Shown: positions 1 through 8,859 of the stretch, in pieces
Position numbering within the stretch: position 1 is the first letter of the stretch
Layout: each line of letters opens with the position of its first letter
Made by a program: the position numbers and the translations under genes
Assembly (NCBI RefSeq): GCF_900143005.1
Contig: NZ_FRCS01000029.1
Coordinates: forward strand, 1 to 64,000
Source of the DNA: Cryptosporangium aurantiacum
GTDB lineage: Bacteria; Actinomycetota; Actinomycetes; Mycobacteriales; Cryptosporangiaceae
DNA: 64,000 nucleotides
Direction: 5' to 3'
Notes under the pieces: generated by a model
What the model was told of the DNA's origin: nothing
Seen by the model: only the letters and a program-made list of their open reading frames with translations
Databases searched by the model: none

Positions 1-91
1 GCCCGGTCCCATTCCGAACCCGGAAGCTAAGCTCCTCAGCGCCGATGGTACTGCACTGGTGATGGTGTGGGAGAGTAGGACGCCGCCGGAC
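1..91 (+). rRNA. rrf: 5S ribosomal RNA, 3' part
   Basis: The first ~91 bases are the 3' three quarters of a bacterial 5S rRNA. The CCATTCCGAACCCGGAAG loop, the GCGCCGATGGTACTG segment and the GGGAGAGTAGGACGCCGCC closing helix are all present. The 5' end lies before the window. The 3' end is placed near base 91 from the usual ...CGCCGCCGGAC ending. No 16S, 23S or tRNA is visible, so only the tail of an rRNA operon is captured. Confidence 0.95.
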
Positions 92-100
92 TTTTCTTTG

Positions 101-162
101 GTAACGCCGTTACTGGCCCTAGGAATACCCGATTTCGGGTCTGGGGTCGGTAGCGGCGTTAC
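101..162 (+). terminator. stem-loop after the rRNA operon
   Basis: GTAACGCCGTTAC (101-113) can pair with GTAGCGGCGTTAC (150-162) through one G-U pair. Inside it ACCCGA (127-132) pairs with TCGGGT (135-140), giving a nested hairpin just downstream of 5S. There is no U-tract after it, as is common for actinobacterial terminators, so termination is inferred from position and structure. Confidence 0.6.
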
Positions 163-276
163 TGCTATGTGGGGACTACGTCGCGTCGAGCGGGTATCCG
201 GTGTCGGTGCTCCGAGCGCGCCCCGCGGGGACGGCCTGGCGGCCGCGCCCAGTACGTTGTGAACCGGAGGTGCAGA

Positions 277-3200
277 GTGGCCGACGCAGGCGGGTACGGA
301 CGCGGAGACGCGCGCGGGGAAGGCCGGCGCAACGACCGCGCGGGCGCACGAGGCGGAGCTCCCCGAGGTGAACGTCGCTCCGGCGCCGGTGCGCCGTCGG
401 CCGGCCGTCACGTGCGGGGTCAGGCTGCCCGCGGTGAGGGCCACTCCGGTCCGCGCCAGCAGGGTTCCGGCCGTCCGTCGGGACCGCGGCCTGGCGCCGG
501 ACATCGTGAGCACGGCTCCGGTGATCAGCGTGGGGAGCGGCGTCCCTACCGCTCGGGCGAGCGCTCGGAGCGCGATGGCGGCGGCCCGCGGCGGTTCGAC
601 CGCTCCGGTGACGACGCCGGCCGCCAGGAGCGGCCGTTCCGCGCCGGGCGCCAGGGCGGCTCGGGCGGCCACAGCGCCGGCGGTGCCGGAGGCCGCGGAC
701 CGCGTCCGCCGGGAGCGAGCTGGTCGCGCGGTGGGCGTCCGCACGGCGGTGCGCGCTCCGAGGAGGGCCGGTCCGGCTTCCGCGACCAGCGTTCCGACGG
801 ACCGCCGCGGGGCGACCGCGCTCCGCGAGACGGGGAGCGCGGCTACTCCGGTGACCGTCCGTCCCGCGGGGACCGCCCGTCCTACGGTGACCGCGGCTCC
901 CGCGGTGAACGGCCCGCCTACGGCAGTGACCGAGGCTCGTCGAGCGACCGGCCCTCCCGCGGGGACCGCCCGTCCTACGGCGGCGACCGCAGTTCGTCCG
1001 GTGACCGTCCGTCCCGCGGGGACCGCCCGTCCTACGGCGGTGACCGGGGCTCGTCTGGCGATCGGCCGTCCCGCGGGGACCGCCCGTCCTACGGCGGCGA
1101 CCGCAGTTCGTCCGGTGACCGTCCGTCCCGCGGGGACCGCCCGTCCTACGGCGGTGACCGGGGCTCGTCTGGTGACCGGCCACCGCGGGGTGACCGTCCG
1201 TCGTATGGGGGCCGTGGCTCGTCTGGCGACCGGCCGTCTGGTGGCGACCGCCCGTCATACGGAAGTGACCGCGGTTCGTCCGGCGATCGGGCACCCCGTG
1301 GAGACCGTCCCCCGTACGGCGATCGTGGCTCGCGGGGCGACCGACCGTCGTATGGCGGCGACCGGGGTTCGTCTGGTGACCGGCCGTCCCGTGGGGACCG
1401 TCCGGCGTATGGGGGCGGCCGCGGTGCGTCGGGCGACCGGCCGCCGCGCGGGGATCGACCCTCGTACGGCGACCGCGGCTCGCGGGGTGACCGTCCCGCG
1501 TACGGCGGTGACCGGAGTGCGTCTGGTGACCGGCCGTCGCGTGGGGATCGTCCGGCGTATGGCGGTGACCGGGGTTCGTCCGGTGACCGGCCGCAGCGGG
1601 GGGACCGGCCGGCTTATGGCGCGGGGAGGCCCTCTCAGGGCGATCGGCCTTCGTACGGTGACCGGGGAGCGCGCGGCGACCGCGGTTCGTACGGCGACCG
1701 GCAGCGGCCGGGGCGTCCGGACGGGCGAGGCGGCTCCGGACGGTCGTCGTCCTCGCGGCCTACGCGTCCCGGTTCGAGCGGGCCGATCGTGGTTGGTGCG
1801 CCGTCACGGCCGCGGCCGCTCGGTCCGGAGATCCCCGCCGACATCGAGGTGCGGGATCTCGACCGCGAGGTGCGGGCAGAGCTCCGTTCGCTGCCGAAGG
1901 GCGCATCCGACACCGTGGCGCGTCACCTCGTCGCCGCGGGACGGTTCCTCGACTCCGACCCGGCCCGTGCGCTGGAGCACGCCCAGGCGGCCCGTCAGCA
2001 GGCGGCGCGGATCGCGTCGGTGCGTGAGGCGGTCGGCCTGGCTGCCTACCACGCCGGTGAGTGGCGCCTGGCGATCGCGGAACTCCGGGCCTATCGGCGG
2101 TTCACCGGGTCGGACGTCCACCTGGCCGTGATCGCGGACTCCGAGCGGGCGCTGGGACGGCCGGAGAAAGCGATCGAGCTGGCCGGGAGTCCGGAAGCCG
2201 CTCAGTTGGACACCGAGACGCGGGTGGAACTGCTCATCGTGGCTGCGGGCGCCCGGCAGGACCAGGGCGACCTGGACGGCGCGATCACCCAGCTCGAGGT
2301 GCCGGAGCTGCGGAGTGGCCGCCCGGCGTCCTGGCAGGCGCGCCTGCGGTACGCGTACGCCGAGTTGCTGCTCGCGGCCGGGCGCGTGGACGAGGCGCGG
2401 GAATGGTTCGTCCAGGCTGCGGACGTGGACTCCGACGGCGTGACCGACGCCGGCGAGCGCGTGCTCGACCTCGACGGCTTCCTGTTCACCGACGAGAGCG
2501 ACGACGAGGACGAGTTCCTCGACGGCAGCGCCCGCGACGAGCAGGGCGACAGCTGGGACGACGACGCCGATGACGCCGATGACGCCGATGACGAAGGCGA
2601 GCCTGACGGACTCGACGCCGACGGCACCCCGGTAGCCGAGGACGAGGACAGCGAGATTCTCGGCGGAGACGTCGACGGCCCGGTGGCTCACGGGCACGAC
2701 GGCAAGACCCGTGACCAGGGCGCCGGCGGCGCGGTGGTTGACCCGCACGGCGCCGAGGACGGCGGCGGCGGGCTGCGCGGCGGCCAGGACGCCGGTGGCG
2801 CGGTGCTTGATGCGCAGGGCGCCGATGCCGAGGGCCGCGGCGGCGAGAGCGCCGGTGGTGTGGTGGTGGACGTGCTGGGCGACGGCGACGGCGAGAATCC
2901 TGGCCGGGGAGCCGACGACTGCGCGGTGCGCGCGCGGGTGCTGGCGGACGAGCCGTACGAGGCCATCGACGGCGACGAGGCCGAGCGGAGCGACACCGCG
3001 GACCTGGTCGGCGCCGGCGTCGCGGCTGGTGAGGACGGCGAGATCGTCGGCCGGGGTGATGTGCAGGACTCGGGCGGCGGGGACGACGGTTTCGGCCGGA
3101 GCGGCGGCGACAGCAGCGTCGGCGGAGACGGCAGCGACACCAACGTCGACGGCAGCGACGGCCGCGGCAGCGTCGGTGACGGCGCGGGTGCTGTGGCTGA

Positions 3201-3465
3201 CGACGCCGTCAGCGCGGTGACCGACGAGGACGACGACTGGGACGACGACGAGGACGTCGTCGAGCGGCCCACGGACGAGGAGTTGACCGCGTCGGTGGGG
3301 GAGAGCGACATCGACGGTGGTGCCCCCGAGCGGTCGGGCGCCGACGGTGACTCGAGTTCCGCCGGGACGGGGCCGGCCCCCACCTCCGAGCGTGCGGTGC
3401 CCAGCCGGACGGCGTCGTTCTCCGATGGAGAGAACTACGACGGCGGGGACGGTCGCGCGGGGTAA
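277..3465 (+). CDS. RGD/Gly-rich repeat protein with TPR-like domain
   Basis: 1062 aa from GTG 277, chosen because GGAGG (266-270) lies 6 bases upstream; the longer frame from 169 has no such site. Three parts are visible. Residues ~1-500 are an Arg/Gly/Asp/Ser-rich disordered region with 19-residue repeats of the type [19 protein letters not shown]. Residues ~515-740 form a helical TPR-like domain ([35 protein letters not shown]). Residues ~740-1062 are an acidic Asp/Gly-rich tail. The TPR core matches the conserved actinobacterial protein that precedes the HAD-tlyA-nadK-recN cluster. The cationic head and acidic tail are unusual and suggest a self-associating or nucleic-acid-binding role; that is inference. 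No catalytic motif is seen. Confidence 0.8.
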   Translation: MADAGGYGRGDARGEGRRNDRAGARGGAPRGERRSGAGAPSAGRHVRGQAARGEGHSGPRQQGSGRPSGPRPGAGHREHGSGDQRGERRPYRSGERSERDGGGPRRFDRSGDDAGRQERPFRAGRQGGSGGHSAGGAGGRGPRPPGASWSRGGRPHGGARSEEGRSGFRDQRSDGPPRGDRAPRDGERGYSGDRPSRGDRPSYGDRGSRGERPAYGSDRGSSSDRPSRGDRPSYGGDRSSSGDRPSRGDRPSYGGDRGSSGDRPSRGDRPSYGGDRSSSGDRPSRGDRPSYGGDRGSSGDRPPRGDRPSYGGRGSSGDRPSGGDRPSYGSDRGSSGDRAPRGDRPPYGDRGSRGDRPSYGGDRGSSGDRPSRGDRPAYGGGRGASGDRPPRGDRPSYGDRGSRGDRPAYGGDRSASGDRPSRGDRPAYGGDRGSSGDRPQRGDRPAYGAGRPSQGDRPSYGDRGARGDRGSYGDRQRPGRPDGRGGSGRSSSSRPTRPGSSGPIVVGAPSRPRPLGPEIPADIEVRDLDREVRAELRSLPKGASDTVARHLVAAGRFLDSDPARALEHAQAARQQAARIASVREAVGLAAYHAGEWRLAIAELRAYRRFTGSDVHLAVIADSERALGRPEKAIELAGSPEAAQLDTETRVELLIVAAGARQDQGDLDGAITQLEVPELRSGRPASWQARLRYAYAELLLAAGRVDEAREWFVQAADVDSDGVTDAGERVLDLDGFLFTDESDDEDEFLDGSARDEQGDSWDDDADDADDADDEGEPDGLDADGTPVAEDEDSEILGGDVDGPVAHGHDGKTRDQGAGGAVVDPHGAEDGGGGLRGGQDAGGAVLDAQGADAEGRGGESAGGVVVDVLGDGDGENPGRGADDCAVRARVLADEPYEAIDGDEAERSDTADLVGAGVAAGEDGEIVGRGDVQDSGGGDDGFGRSGGDSSVGGDGSDTNVDGSDGRGSVGDGAGAVADDAVSAVTDEDDDWDDDEDVVERPTDEELTASVGESDIDGGAPERSGADGDSSSAGTGPAPTSERAVPSRTASFSDGENYDGGDGRAG
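841..1640 (+). repeat. 57-bp in-frame tandem repeats (19-aa unit)
   Basis: About a dozen degenerate tandem copies of a 57-bp unit encode variants of [19 protein letters not shown]. Copies between ~940 and ~1180 are almost identical, which suggests recent unequal exchange; later copies have diverged and some carry deletions that keep the reading frame. Confidence 0.85.
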
Positions 3466-3511
3466 CCCGCCGTCGGCGGCCGTAGGCCGCTATGACTTCG
3501 GAGGCTGACGC

Positions 3512-4033
3512 ATGACTGAGACGCCGGAGCACGGCTCGCCGACCGGCGAGGCGTATGACTGGTTCCGTCGGGGCGAAGAGCTGCTGCGGCAGGGCAACGC
3601 GGCGGCGGCGGCCCAGCTGTTGCAGCGGGCGCTCGCAGCCGACCCCGGATCGCGGGCGGCCAGGGAGACGCTGGCGCGCGCGTTGTTCGACGCGCAGCAG
3701 TACGAGGAGGCCCGGCAGCTGTTCGCGCAGATTGTGGCCGACCATCCGTCCGACGACTACGCGTTGTTCGGGTTGGGGTTGGCGGCGTTGCGGTCCGGGG
3801 ATCCGAAGGCGGCGGTGGAGCATCTGTCGCTGGCGGTCGCGATGAAGCCGCACGACCACCACTACGCGACCGCGCTGCGGAACGCTCGGGCGCAGAACGC
3901 GGTGGACCCGGTCGGTGGGCCGGCGACGGCGGGTGTGCCGGAGGAGGCTCCGCCGGTGCGGGGATCGGACGTGAACGTGCCGTCGGACCTGGAACGACTG
4001 TTGCGTGACATCGAGGACGGCGACGCCCGGTGA
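3512..4033 (+). CDS. small tetratricopeptide-repeat protein
   Basis: 173 aa, start ATG 3512 with CGGAGG seven bases upstream. Residues ~12-125 form about three TPR units (AYDWFRRGEELLRQGN, ARETLARALFDAQQYEEARQLF, DYALFGLGLAALRSGDPKAAVEHL). The C-terminal 40 residues look unstructured. TPR proteins are protein-interaction scaffolds. A TPR gene immediately before the HAD gene matches M. tuberculosis Rv1691-Rv1692. The stop overlaps the next start by four bases (GTGA), implying translational coupling. The partner is unknown. Confidence 0.9.
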   Translation: MTETPEHGSPTGEAYDWFRRGEELLRQGNAAAAAQLLQRALAADPGSRAARETLARALFDAQQYEEARQLFAQIVADHPSDDYALFGLGLAALRSGDPKAAVEHLSLAVAMKPHDHHYATALRNARAQNAVDPVGGPATAGVPEEAPPVRGSDVNVPSDLERLLRDIEDGDAR

Positions 4034-5055
4034 GTGGACTCCCCGGGAGCGAGACGCCGCTCACCGAACGGTACGACGCTGCCCTGTTCGACCTCGACGG
4101 TGTGTTGTACCTGCAGGAAGAACCGATCGCTTTCGCGCCGGACGGCGTGGCCGCCGCTCGTGCTGCCGGGATGCGGATCGGGTTCGTGACGAACAACGCG
4201 TCGCGGCGCGCGCCGGACGTGGTGGCGTTGCTGGCGCGGGTGGGGGTCGAGGGCTCCGAGGACGAGGTGGTCACCGCGGCGCAGGCATCGGCGGCGCTGC
4301 TGGCCGAGGAACTGCCGGTCGGTGCGCCGGTGCTGGTGGTGGGTGCGCAGGGGCTCGCGGACGAGGTCGCGGACGTGGGGCTGCGGCCGGTGCGGTCGGC
4401 GGACGAGAAGCCGGCGGCGGTCGTGCAGGGGTACGCGCGGGAGGTCGGCTGGGAGCAGCTGGCCGAGGCGTCGGTGGCGCTGCGTGCCGGCGCGCTGTGG
4501 GTGGCGACGAACCGGGATTTCACGATCCCGTCGTCGCGGGGTCCGTTGCCGGGGAACGGTGCGCTGGTGGCGGCGCTGGTCACGGCGGTGCGCCGGGAGC
4601 CGGACGTGGTGGTCGGGAAGCCGCATCCACGGCTGCACCAGGAGTCGGTGCGGCGGACCGGTGCGCAGCGGCCACTGGTGATCGGGGATCGGCTCGACAC
4701 CGACATGGCCGGAGCGGTCAACGGTGGTGCGGACAGCCTGCTGGTGCTGACCGGCGTGACCGAGGCTTCCGACCTGCTGGCCGCCGGGCCGGGGGAACGG
4801 CCGACGTACGTGGCGGCGGACCTGCGGGGACTTGCGGTGCCCCACCCGGCGATGGTGCCGTCTGCGGACGGCTTTACCTGTGGGGGTTGGACGACGCGCG
4901 TCGACGGCTCCGCTGTGGTGTTGCGCGGGTCCGGTTCCGATGATGTGGACGCGTTGCGCGCGCTGGCCGTGGCGGCGTGGTCGTTGCCCTCACCGTCGGC
5001 GGTGAAGGGCGAGGGTGCCGACGCGGCCGCGGCGCTGCGGGCGCTGCAGCTGTAG
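4030..5055 (+). CDS. HAD-IIA family phosphatase (Rv1692-like)
   Basis: 341 aa from GTG 4030, overlapping the previous stop. HAD motifs are complete: nucleophile motif DLDGVLY (Asp21, Asp23), motif II TNNAS (~residue 55), the motif III lysine in GKPHPRL (~197) and acidic motif IV GDRLDTDM (~219). The NagD-type cap sits between motifs II and III. The syntenic M. tuberculosis protein Rv1692 is a glycerol-3-phosphate phosphatase that recycles glycerophospholipid head groups, so a small phosphate-ester substrate is the best guess. The last ~80 residues (GGWTTRVDGSAVVLRG onward) extend past the core, as in other actinobacterial members. Confidence 0.88.
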   Translation: MSGLPGSETPLTERYDAALFDLDGVLYLQEEPIAFAPDGVAAARAAGMRIGFVTNNASRRAPDVVALLARVGVEGSEDEVVTAAQASAALLAEELPVGAPVLVVGAQGLADEVADVGLRPVRSADEKPAAVVQGYAREVGWEQLAEASVALRAGALWVATNRDFTIPSSRGPLPGNGALVAALVTAVRREPDVVVGKPHPRLHQESVRRTGAQRPLVIGDRLDTDMAGAVNGGADSLLVLTGVTEASDLLAAGPGERPTYVAADLRGLAVPHPAMVPSADGFTCGGWTTRVDGSAVVLRGSGSDDVDALRALAVAAWSLPSPSAVKGEGADAAAALRALQL

Positions 5056-5091
5056 CTCGCCCCGACGTCGCGCGCGCGGAGCCGAGTGCTC

Positions 5092-5176
5092 GGACGTGGC
5101 GCCGCGTTCGGACGTGCGGCCGAGCGTTTGGACGTGGCGCCGCGTTCGGACGTGGTCGCGAGCGCTTGGACGTGGA
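5092..5176 (+). repeat. 38-bp tandem repeat
   Basis: Two adjacent 38-bp units (5092-5129 and 5130-5167), both opening GGACGTGGCGCCGCGTTCGG, followed by the first nine bases of a third. They lie in the 229-bp gap between the convergent HAD and SCP2 genes, directly beside a dispersed hairpin repeat. No coding function is apparent. Confidence 0.8.
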
Positions 5177-5180
5177 GCCC

Positions 5181-5287
5181 GCCGAGGACGAGGCTGGCAG
5201 TCGAGCGCGAGGCCGCCGCGATCTGGCTGTTGTCTCAAGGCCTCGCGCTCGCCTGTCAGCCTCGCCCCCTCGGCGGGCCGTGCACTA
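5181..5287 (+). repeat. dispersed hairpin repeat, copy 1
   Basis: A ~106-bp element whose two arms (GCCGAGGACGAGGCTGGCAG..., and ...CTCGCCCCCTCGGCGGGCC) are imperfect inverted repeats of about 35 bp. The reverse complement of 26294-26400 is nearly the same sequence: the first ~37 bases are identical, as is the stretch TCTCAAGGCCTCGCGCTCGC, and only a ~13-bp loop differs. The right end CCGTGCACTA contains the stop codon of the minus-strand SCP2 gene. The long stem would make a strong bidirectional terminator between convergent genes. Confidence 0.85.
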
Positions 5288-5623
5288 CAGGAGGGTGCGG
5301 AGTTTGATTAGGTCTCGGACGCCCGCCTGAACCTTGATCCGGCCGCTGGCCCACGCCTTGGCGAAGTTGATCTCGCCGCGGCTCAGCGCCACCAGGTCGT
5401 CGCTGCTCAGGGTCAGTGCGATCTGCGCTTTGGGGTCGTCGCCGTCGGCGATGTCCTGGATCGTGCCACCGGCCAGCCGGCCGTGGAATCCGGTGCCGAG
5501 GTCGGTGAGCCGGCAGGCGAGGGAGCGATCGAGCTTCGGCGGTTCCCGGTCGCCGGTGTCGCCGGACGCGATCCGGTCGGCCACGTCCTGCAGCGCCTTG
5601 CGGCACTCCTCCAGCGTCGCCAT
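5285..5623 (-). CDS. SCP2 sterol-binding domain protein
   Basis: 112 aa. The start at 5623 (MATLEECRKALQDVADRIA) is preferred over longer upstream frames because the protein then coincides with the single SCP2-like domain, with AGAGAGGA upstream. Motifs fit the SCP2/lipid-transfer fold: CRLTDLGTGFHGRL, GGTIQDIADGD, ALTLSSDDLVALSRGEINFAKAWASGRIKVQAG. Stand-alone SCP2 proteins bind hydrophobic ligands, but the ligand here is unknown. The gene converges on the HAD gene and its TAG stop is embedded in the dispersed hairpin repeat. Confidence 0.85.
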   Translation of the reverse strand: MATLEECRKALQDVADRIASGDTGDREPPKLDRSLACRLTDLGTGFHGRLAGGTIQDIADGDDPKAQIALTLSSDDLVALSRGEINFAKAWASGRIKVQAGVRDLIKLRTLL

Positions 5624-5638
5624 ACGTGGCCGGTCCTC

Positions 5639-5672
5639 TCTGTTCGTGGTTCCGGTCTGTTCGTGGTTCCGG
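5639..5672 (+). repeat. perfect 17-bp tandem repeat upstream of the SCP2 gene
   Basis: TCTGTTCGTGGTTCCGG occurs twice without a gap (5639-5655, 5656-5672), beginning 15 bases upstream of the minus-strand start at 5623. Position suggests a regulatory site or 5'-leader element for the SCP2 gene. The rest of the 5624-6037 gap has no convincing gene; GCTGGTC (5958-5964) pairs with GACCAGC (5970-5976), and TAGCGT at 5980-5985 could be a -10 for the downstream gene. Confidence 0.6.
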
Positions 5673-6037
5673 GCTTTCCGCCCCGGACGGACGGTACCTC
5701 GGCAGGGTCCGGGCGACCGGCGCGGCTCGTCGCTGCTGCCGAGGTGAGTGGACCCGTTCGGGCGAGCCATAGCTGTCCTGGACGGGGCCGCTTCGTATGG
5801 GAGCGGCACGCCGTTCGGTACTCGGCGGGGCGGGCGTCTCGGAGCGTGACGGTGGAAGCGGTCGGTGGTGTCGGCGTGTCCGGCCGATGTGGTCGATCGA
5901 CACGACGGCGACGTGCGATTCTGGCCGTGGACGGACGTTCGTCAGCAGCGGCGGTGTGCTGGTCGCTGGGACCAGCGGGTAGCGTGGGGTGACTCGGCCG
6001 CGTGGGCCAACGCGGCGCAGCGGAAGGTGTCTACCCA

Positions 6038-7414
6038 ATGCAGGATGCTCTGAAGACGTACCTCGCCCTCGCGACAGGGCTCACTGAGGTGCCCAAGAAG
6101 CGTGCCAAGGCTGCCGCGAAAGAGCTCGCCAAGAGTGGCGGCGCGACCGTCAAGCAGGTCCAGGCGCTCACGGAAGACCTCCTGGCGACCAGCCTCGAGA
6201 ACCGCGAGGCGCTGACGAACCTGATCCGTTCGGAGATCGAGAAGTCGCTCAACCGCGTCGGCCTGGCCACCGCCGACGAGGTCAGCCAGCTGACCGCGCG
6301 GATCAAGGAACTCGAGGCCGCGCTGAAGAAGGCGCAGGCCTCTGGTGCGCCGGCGTCCGCCGGGTCGGCGGGTGGGCCGCAGGGCGACCCGCTGGCGAGC
6401 GCGGCGGCGACGACCGGGAAGCCGGCGGCGAAGAAGGTCGCGGCGAAGAAGGTCGCCAAGAAGGCGGCGAAGGCTCCCGCGCCGGCTCCGGTGAAGGCTC
6501 CGGCCAAGGCGCCGGCTCCGGCCAAGGCGGCGGCGGCTGAGGCGCCGTCGGCGTCGACGGCGAAGGCCACCGCGGCGAAGACGACGGCCACCAAGGCGAC
6601 GCCGGCTCCGGCTCCGGTTCCCGCGAAGCCGTCGGCTCCGGCGAAGGCGACGCCGGCCAGTGAGACCGCGGGCGGCACGCAGGGCGACGCGCTGGCGAGC
6701 GCCGTCAAGGCGACCCCGGCGAAGACGGCTGCGAAGGCTGCGCCGGTGAAGACGCCCGCGAAGACGGCGCCAGCGAAGACGGCGCCTGCCAAGTCGACGG
6801 CGGCGAAGAGCACGGCGGCGAAGGCTGCTCCGGCGAAGGCGGCGACGCCCGCCGCCCCGGCCCCGGCGGCGACGGCCCCGGCGGCGACGACCCCGGCTGA
6901 GGCAGCGTCGGCTGCGGCAGGGATGACTCCGGCGGCCACGGCCCCGGCGGCGACGTCGGCCATCGCTGAGTCGACGCCGGCGAAGGCGACCGCGGCCAAG
7001 TCCACCGCCGTGAAGGCCACCGCAGCCAAGGCGACCCCGGCCACGACGGATGCGGCCAAGGCTGCTCCGGCGAAGCCCGCGTTCGCGGCCGCCCCGGCCT
7101 CGTCCACTGCCGAGCCGAGCGCGGCCACGTCGACGGCGAAGGCCACCGCGGCGAAGACGACGGCGGCGAAGACGACGGCGGCTAAGACGACGGCGGCTAA
7201 GACGACGGCGGCTAAGACGACGCCCGCCAAGACGACGCCCGCCAAGCGCACGCCGGCCAAGCGCACGCCCGCGGCCAAGGCGACGAAGGCGACCGCCAGC
7301 AAGGCCACGCCTGCGAAGACCAGCCCGGCGAAGACCCCCCCGGCCAAGAGCACCCCGGCCAAGAGCACCGGTGGTGACAGCGCGGCACCGGCCGGCGGGT
7401 CGACCGACTCGTGA
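6038..7414 (+). CDS. phasin/histone-H1-like Ala-Lys-Pro-rich protein
   Basis: 458 aa from ATG 6038 (GGAAGG ten bases upstream). Residues 1-~100 are a charged amphipathic helical domain (DALKTYLALATGLTEVPKKR, KQVQALTEDLLATSLENREA, LTARIKELEAALKKAQ) of the phasin-like/PhaF type. From ~135 to the end is a lysine-rich tail of AKAPA, TPAK and TAAKT repeats resembling histone H1, HupB or AlgP C-termini. PhaF-type proteins combine granule binding with DNA binding through such tails, so a nucleoid- or granule-associated role is likely but inferred. The stop overlaps the next start by four bases (GTGA). Confidence 0.75.
   Translation: MQDALKTYLALATGLTEVPKKRAKAAAKELAKSGGATVKQVQALTEDLLATSLENREALTNLIRSEIEKSLNRVGLATADEVSQLTARIKELEAALKKAQASGAPASAGSAGGPQGDPLASAAATTGKPAAKKVAAKKVAKKAAKAPAPAPVKAPAKAPAPAKAAAAEAPSASTAKATAAKTTATKATPAPAPVPAKPSAPAKATPASETAGGTQGDALASAVKATPAKTAAKAAPVKTPAKTAPAKTAPAKSTAAKSTAAKAAPAKAATPAAPAPAATAPAATTPAEAASAAAGMTPAATAPAATSAIAESTPAKATAAKSTAVKATAAKATPATTDAAKAAPAKPAFAAAPASSTAEPSAATSTAKATAAKTTAAKTTAAKTTAAKTTAAKTTPAKTTPAKRTPAKRTPAAKATKATASKATPAKTSPAKTPPAKSTPAKSTGGDSAAPAGGSTDS
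7138..7260 (+). repeat. 15-bp tandem repeats encoding TAAKT/TPAKT
   Basis: Near-identical 15-bp units (ACGGCGGCTAAGACG type) repeated in frame inside the lysine-rich tail of the phasin/H1-like gene. Copy number is expected to vary between strains. Confidence 0.8.
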
Positions 7415-8001
7415 CGTCCGAACCGGACAGTCGGAGCTTCGGCGCGGCGGTACCGAAGCCCGGTCCGCCGCCCGCGCCGAAGCCCGGCCCGCCTCCGGTG
7501 GTTCCCGGTCGCTCAGCGACGCCCGGCAGCCTGCCGGCCCCGGCCCCGGCCCCGGCCCCGGCCTCCGGCCTTCCGGCCGCAGCCGCCTCCGGCCCGCCGG
7601 CCGCGATCTCGACCGCCGCCGCCGCGGGCTCGGCCGGAGCCGCCGCGGCGGCCGCGACTCCGGCTGCTGCGGGCTCCGCGGCAGCGACGGCGCCGGGCTC
7701 GACGGCGCCGGGCTCGACGGCGCCGGGCTCGACGGCGCCGGGCTCGACGGCGCCGGGCTCGGCCGCGCCGGGCTCGGCGCCAGCGGCCTCGGCCGGAGCG
7801 ACCCTGGCGCCGGAGGGCTCGGCGCCGGGGACTCCGACGCTGGGGACCGGGGGGTCGGACGTTGCGGCTGCGGAGCAGGTGACCGCCGTCCTCGCGCGCC
7901 TCGACGACCTGGACGAGCGGCCGGTCTCCGAGCACGTCGCCGCCTACGAGGCCGTGCACCGCACGTTGCAGGACACGCTCGCCGCGGTCGACGGGAGCTG
8001 A
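7411..8001 (+). CDS. Pro/Ala-rich protein with Rv1693-type C-terminus
   Basis: 196 aa from GTG 7411, overlapping the previous stop. Residues ~10-150 are low-complexity Pro/Ala/Gly/Ser, including seven or so APGST repeats from a 15-bp DNA unit (~7687-7780). Only the last ~40 residues look folded (VLARLDDLDERPVSEHVAAYEAVHRTLQDTL), a short helical hairpin. M. tuberculosis has a ~58-aa protein (Rv1693) at this place between the HAD gene and tlyA. I read this as the same small protein with a lineage-specific N-terminal expansion. Function unknown. Confidence 0.7.
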   Translation: MTSEPDSRSFGAAVPKPGPPPAPKPGPPPVVPGRSATPGSLPAPAPAPAPASGLPAAAASGPPAAISTAAAAGSAGAAAAAATPAAAGSAAATAPGSTAPGSTAPGSTAPGSTAPGSAAPGSAPAASAGATLAPEGSAPGTPTLGTGGSDVAAAEQVTAVLARLDDLDERPVSEHVAAYEAVHRTLQDTLAAVDGS

Positions 8002-8045
8002 CGTGCGTCTCCGCACCACCTCGCACGATCCCCGAGCCTGACGCC

Positions 8046-8858
8046 GTGGCACGCCGAACCCGCCTGGACGCGGAACTGGTACGCCGCGGCCTGGCCCGGT
8101 CCCGCGAGGACGCCGCCCAGCTGATCGCCGCCGGTGCGGTCAAGGTCGACGGCCGGCCCGCCGCCAAGGCGGCGACCGCGGTCGACCCGGCCAGCGCCGT
8201 CACGGTCGCCGTCGACGAGGGGCCCCGCTACGTCTCGCGCGGCGGACACAAGCTCGCCGGCGCGTTGGACGCGTTCACCGGGCTGAGCGTCAAGGATCGC
8301 CGCTGCCTGGACGCCGGCGCGTCCACCGGCGGCTTCACCGACGTGCTGCTGCGCGCGGGCGCGGCGGGCGTCGTCGCGGTGGACGTGGGCTACGGCCAGC
8401 TCGCCTGGTCGCTGCAGACCGACGAGCGGGTGACGGTCGTCGACCGCACGAACGTCCGCACGCTGACTCCGGACGCGATCGGCGGGCCGTGCGCGGTCAC
8501 CGTCGCCGACCTGTCGTTCATCTCGCTCGGCCTGGTGCTGCCCGCGCTGGCCGCCTGCACCGAGCCGGACGGCGACCTGGTCCCGATGGTCAAGCCGCAG
8601 TTCGAAGTGGGCAAGGAACGGCTGGGAAGCGGGGGTGTCGTCAGAGATCCCGAGCTGCGGATCGAGGCGGTGCTCGGCGTCGCGGCGACGGCTGCGACGA
8701 TGGGCCTCGGCGTCGCCGGGGTCGTCGCCAGCCCGCTTCCCGGGCCGTCCGGGAACGTGGAGTTCTTTCTCTGGCTGCGGCGGGACGCCCCGCCGGTGGA
8801 CCCCGCCGCTGTCCGGACAGCCGTCGAGCAAGCACCAGATCCAGGGAGAGCTAGCTGA
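8046..8858 (+). CDS. tlyA: TlyA rRNA 2'-O-methyltransferase
   Basis: 270 aa from GTG 8046, the start that opens directly into the S4 domain; no strong ribosome-binding site is visible. An S4 RNA-binding domain (ARRTRLDAELVRRGLARSRE, ~2-62) is followed by the RGGHKL linker and an FtsJ-like SAM domain with LDAGASTGGFTD (~88-99) and MVKPQFEVGKE (~181). TlyA methylates cytidines in 16S and 23S rRNA of actinobacteria (C1409 and C1920 by E. coli numbering), and its loss gives capreomycin resistance. Order tlyA-nadK-recN is the conserved actinobacterial arrangement. Confidence 0.95.
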   Translation: MARRTRLDAELVRRGLARSREDAAQLIAAGAVKVDGRPAAKAATAVDPASAVTVAVDEGPRYVSRGGHKLAGALDAFTGLSVKDRRCLDAGASTGGFTDVLLRAGAAGVVAVDVGYGQLAWSLQTDERVTVVDRTNVRTLTPDAIGGPCAVTVADLSFISLGLVLPALAACTEPDGDLVPMVKPQFEVGKERLGSGGVVRDPELRIEAVLGVAATAATMGLGVAGVVASPLPGPSGNVEFFLWLRRDAPPVDPAAVRTAVEQAPDPGRAS

Positions 8859-8859
8859 G

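Noticed and set aside
169-276. Upstream extension of the first CDS to ATG 169
   Set aside because: No ribosome-binding site and non-conserved composition; GTG 277 has GGAGG at ideal distance.
841-1640. Regular 57-bp repeats resembling a repeat array
   Set aside because: Repeats are contiguous, in frame, and encode a periodic protein; there are no unique spacers and no cas1 or cas2 genes, so this is not a CRISPR array.
5942-8203. Long minus-strand frame antisense to the phasin-like and Pro/Ala-rich genes
   Set aside because: It is an Arg/Gly/Leu low-complexity product of the GC-rich antisense strand with no domain. The plus-strand genes have ribosome-binding sites, coupling and synteny.
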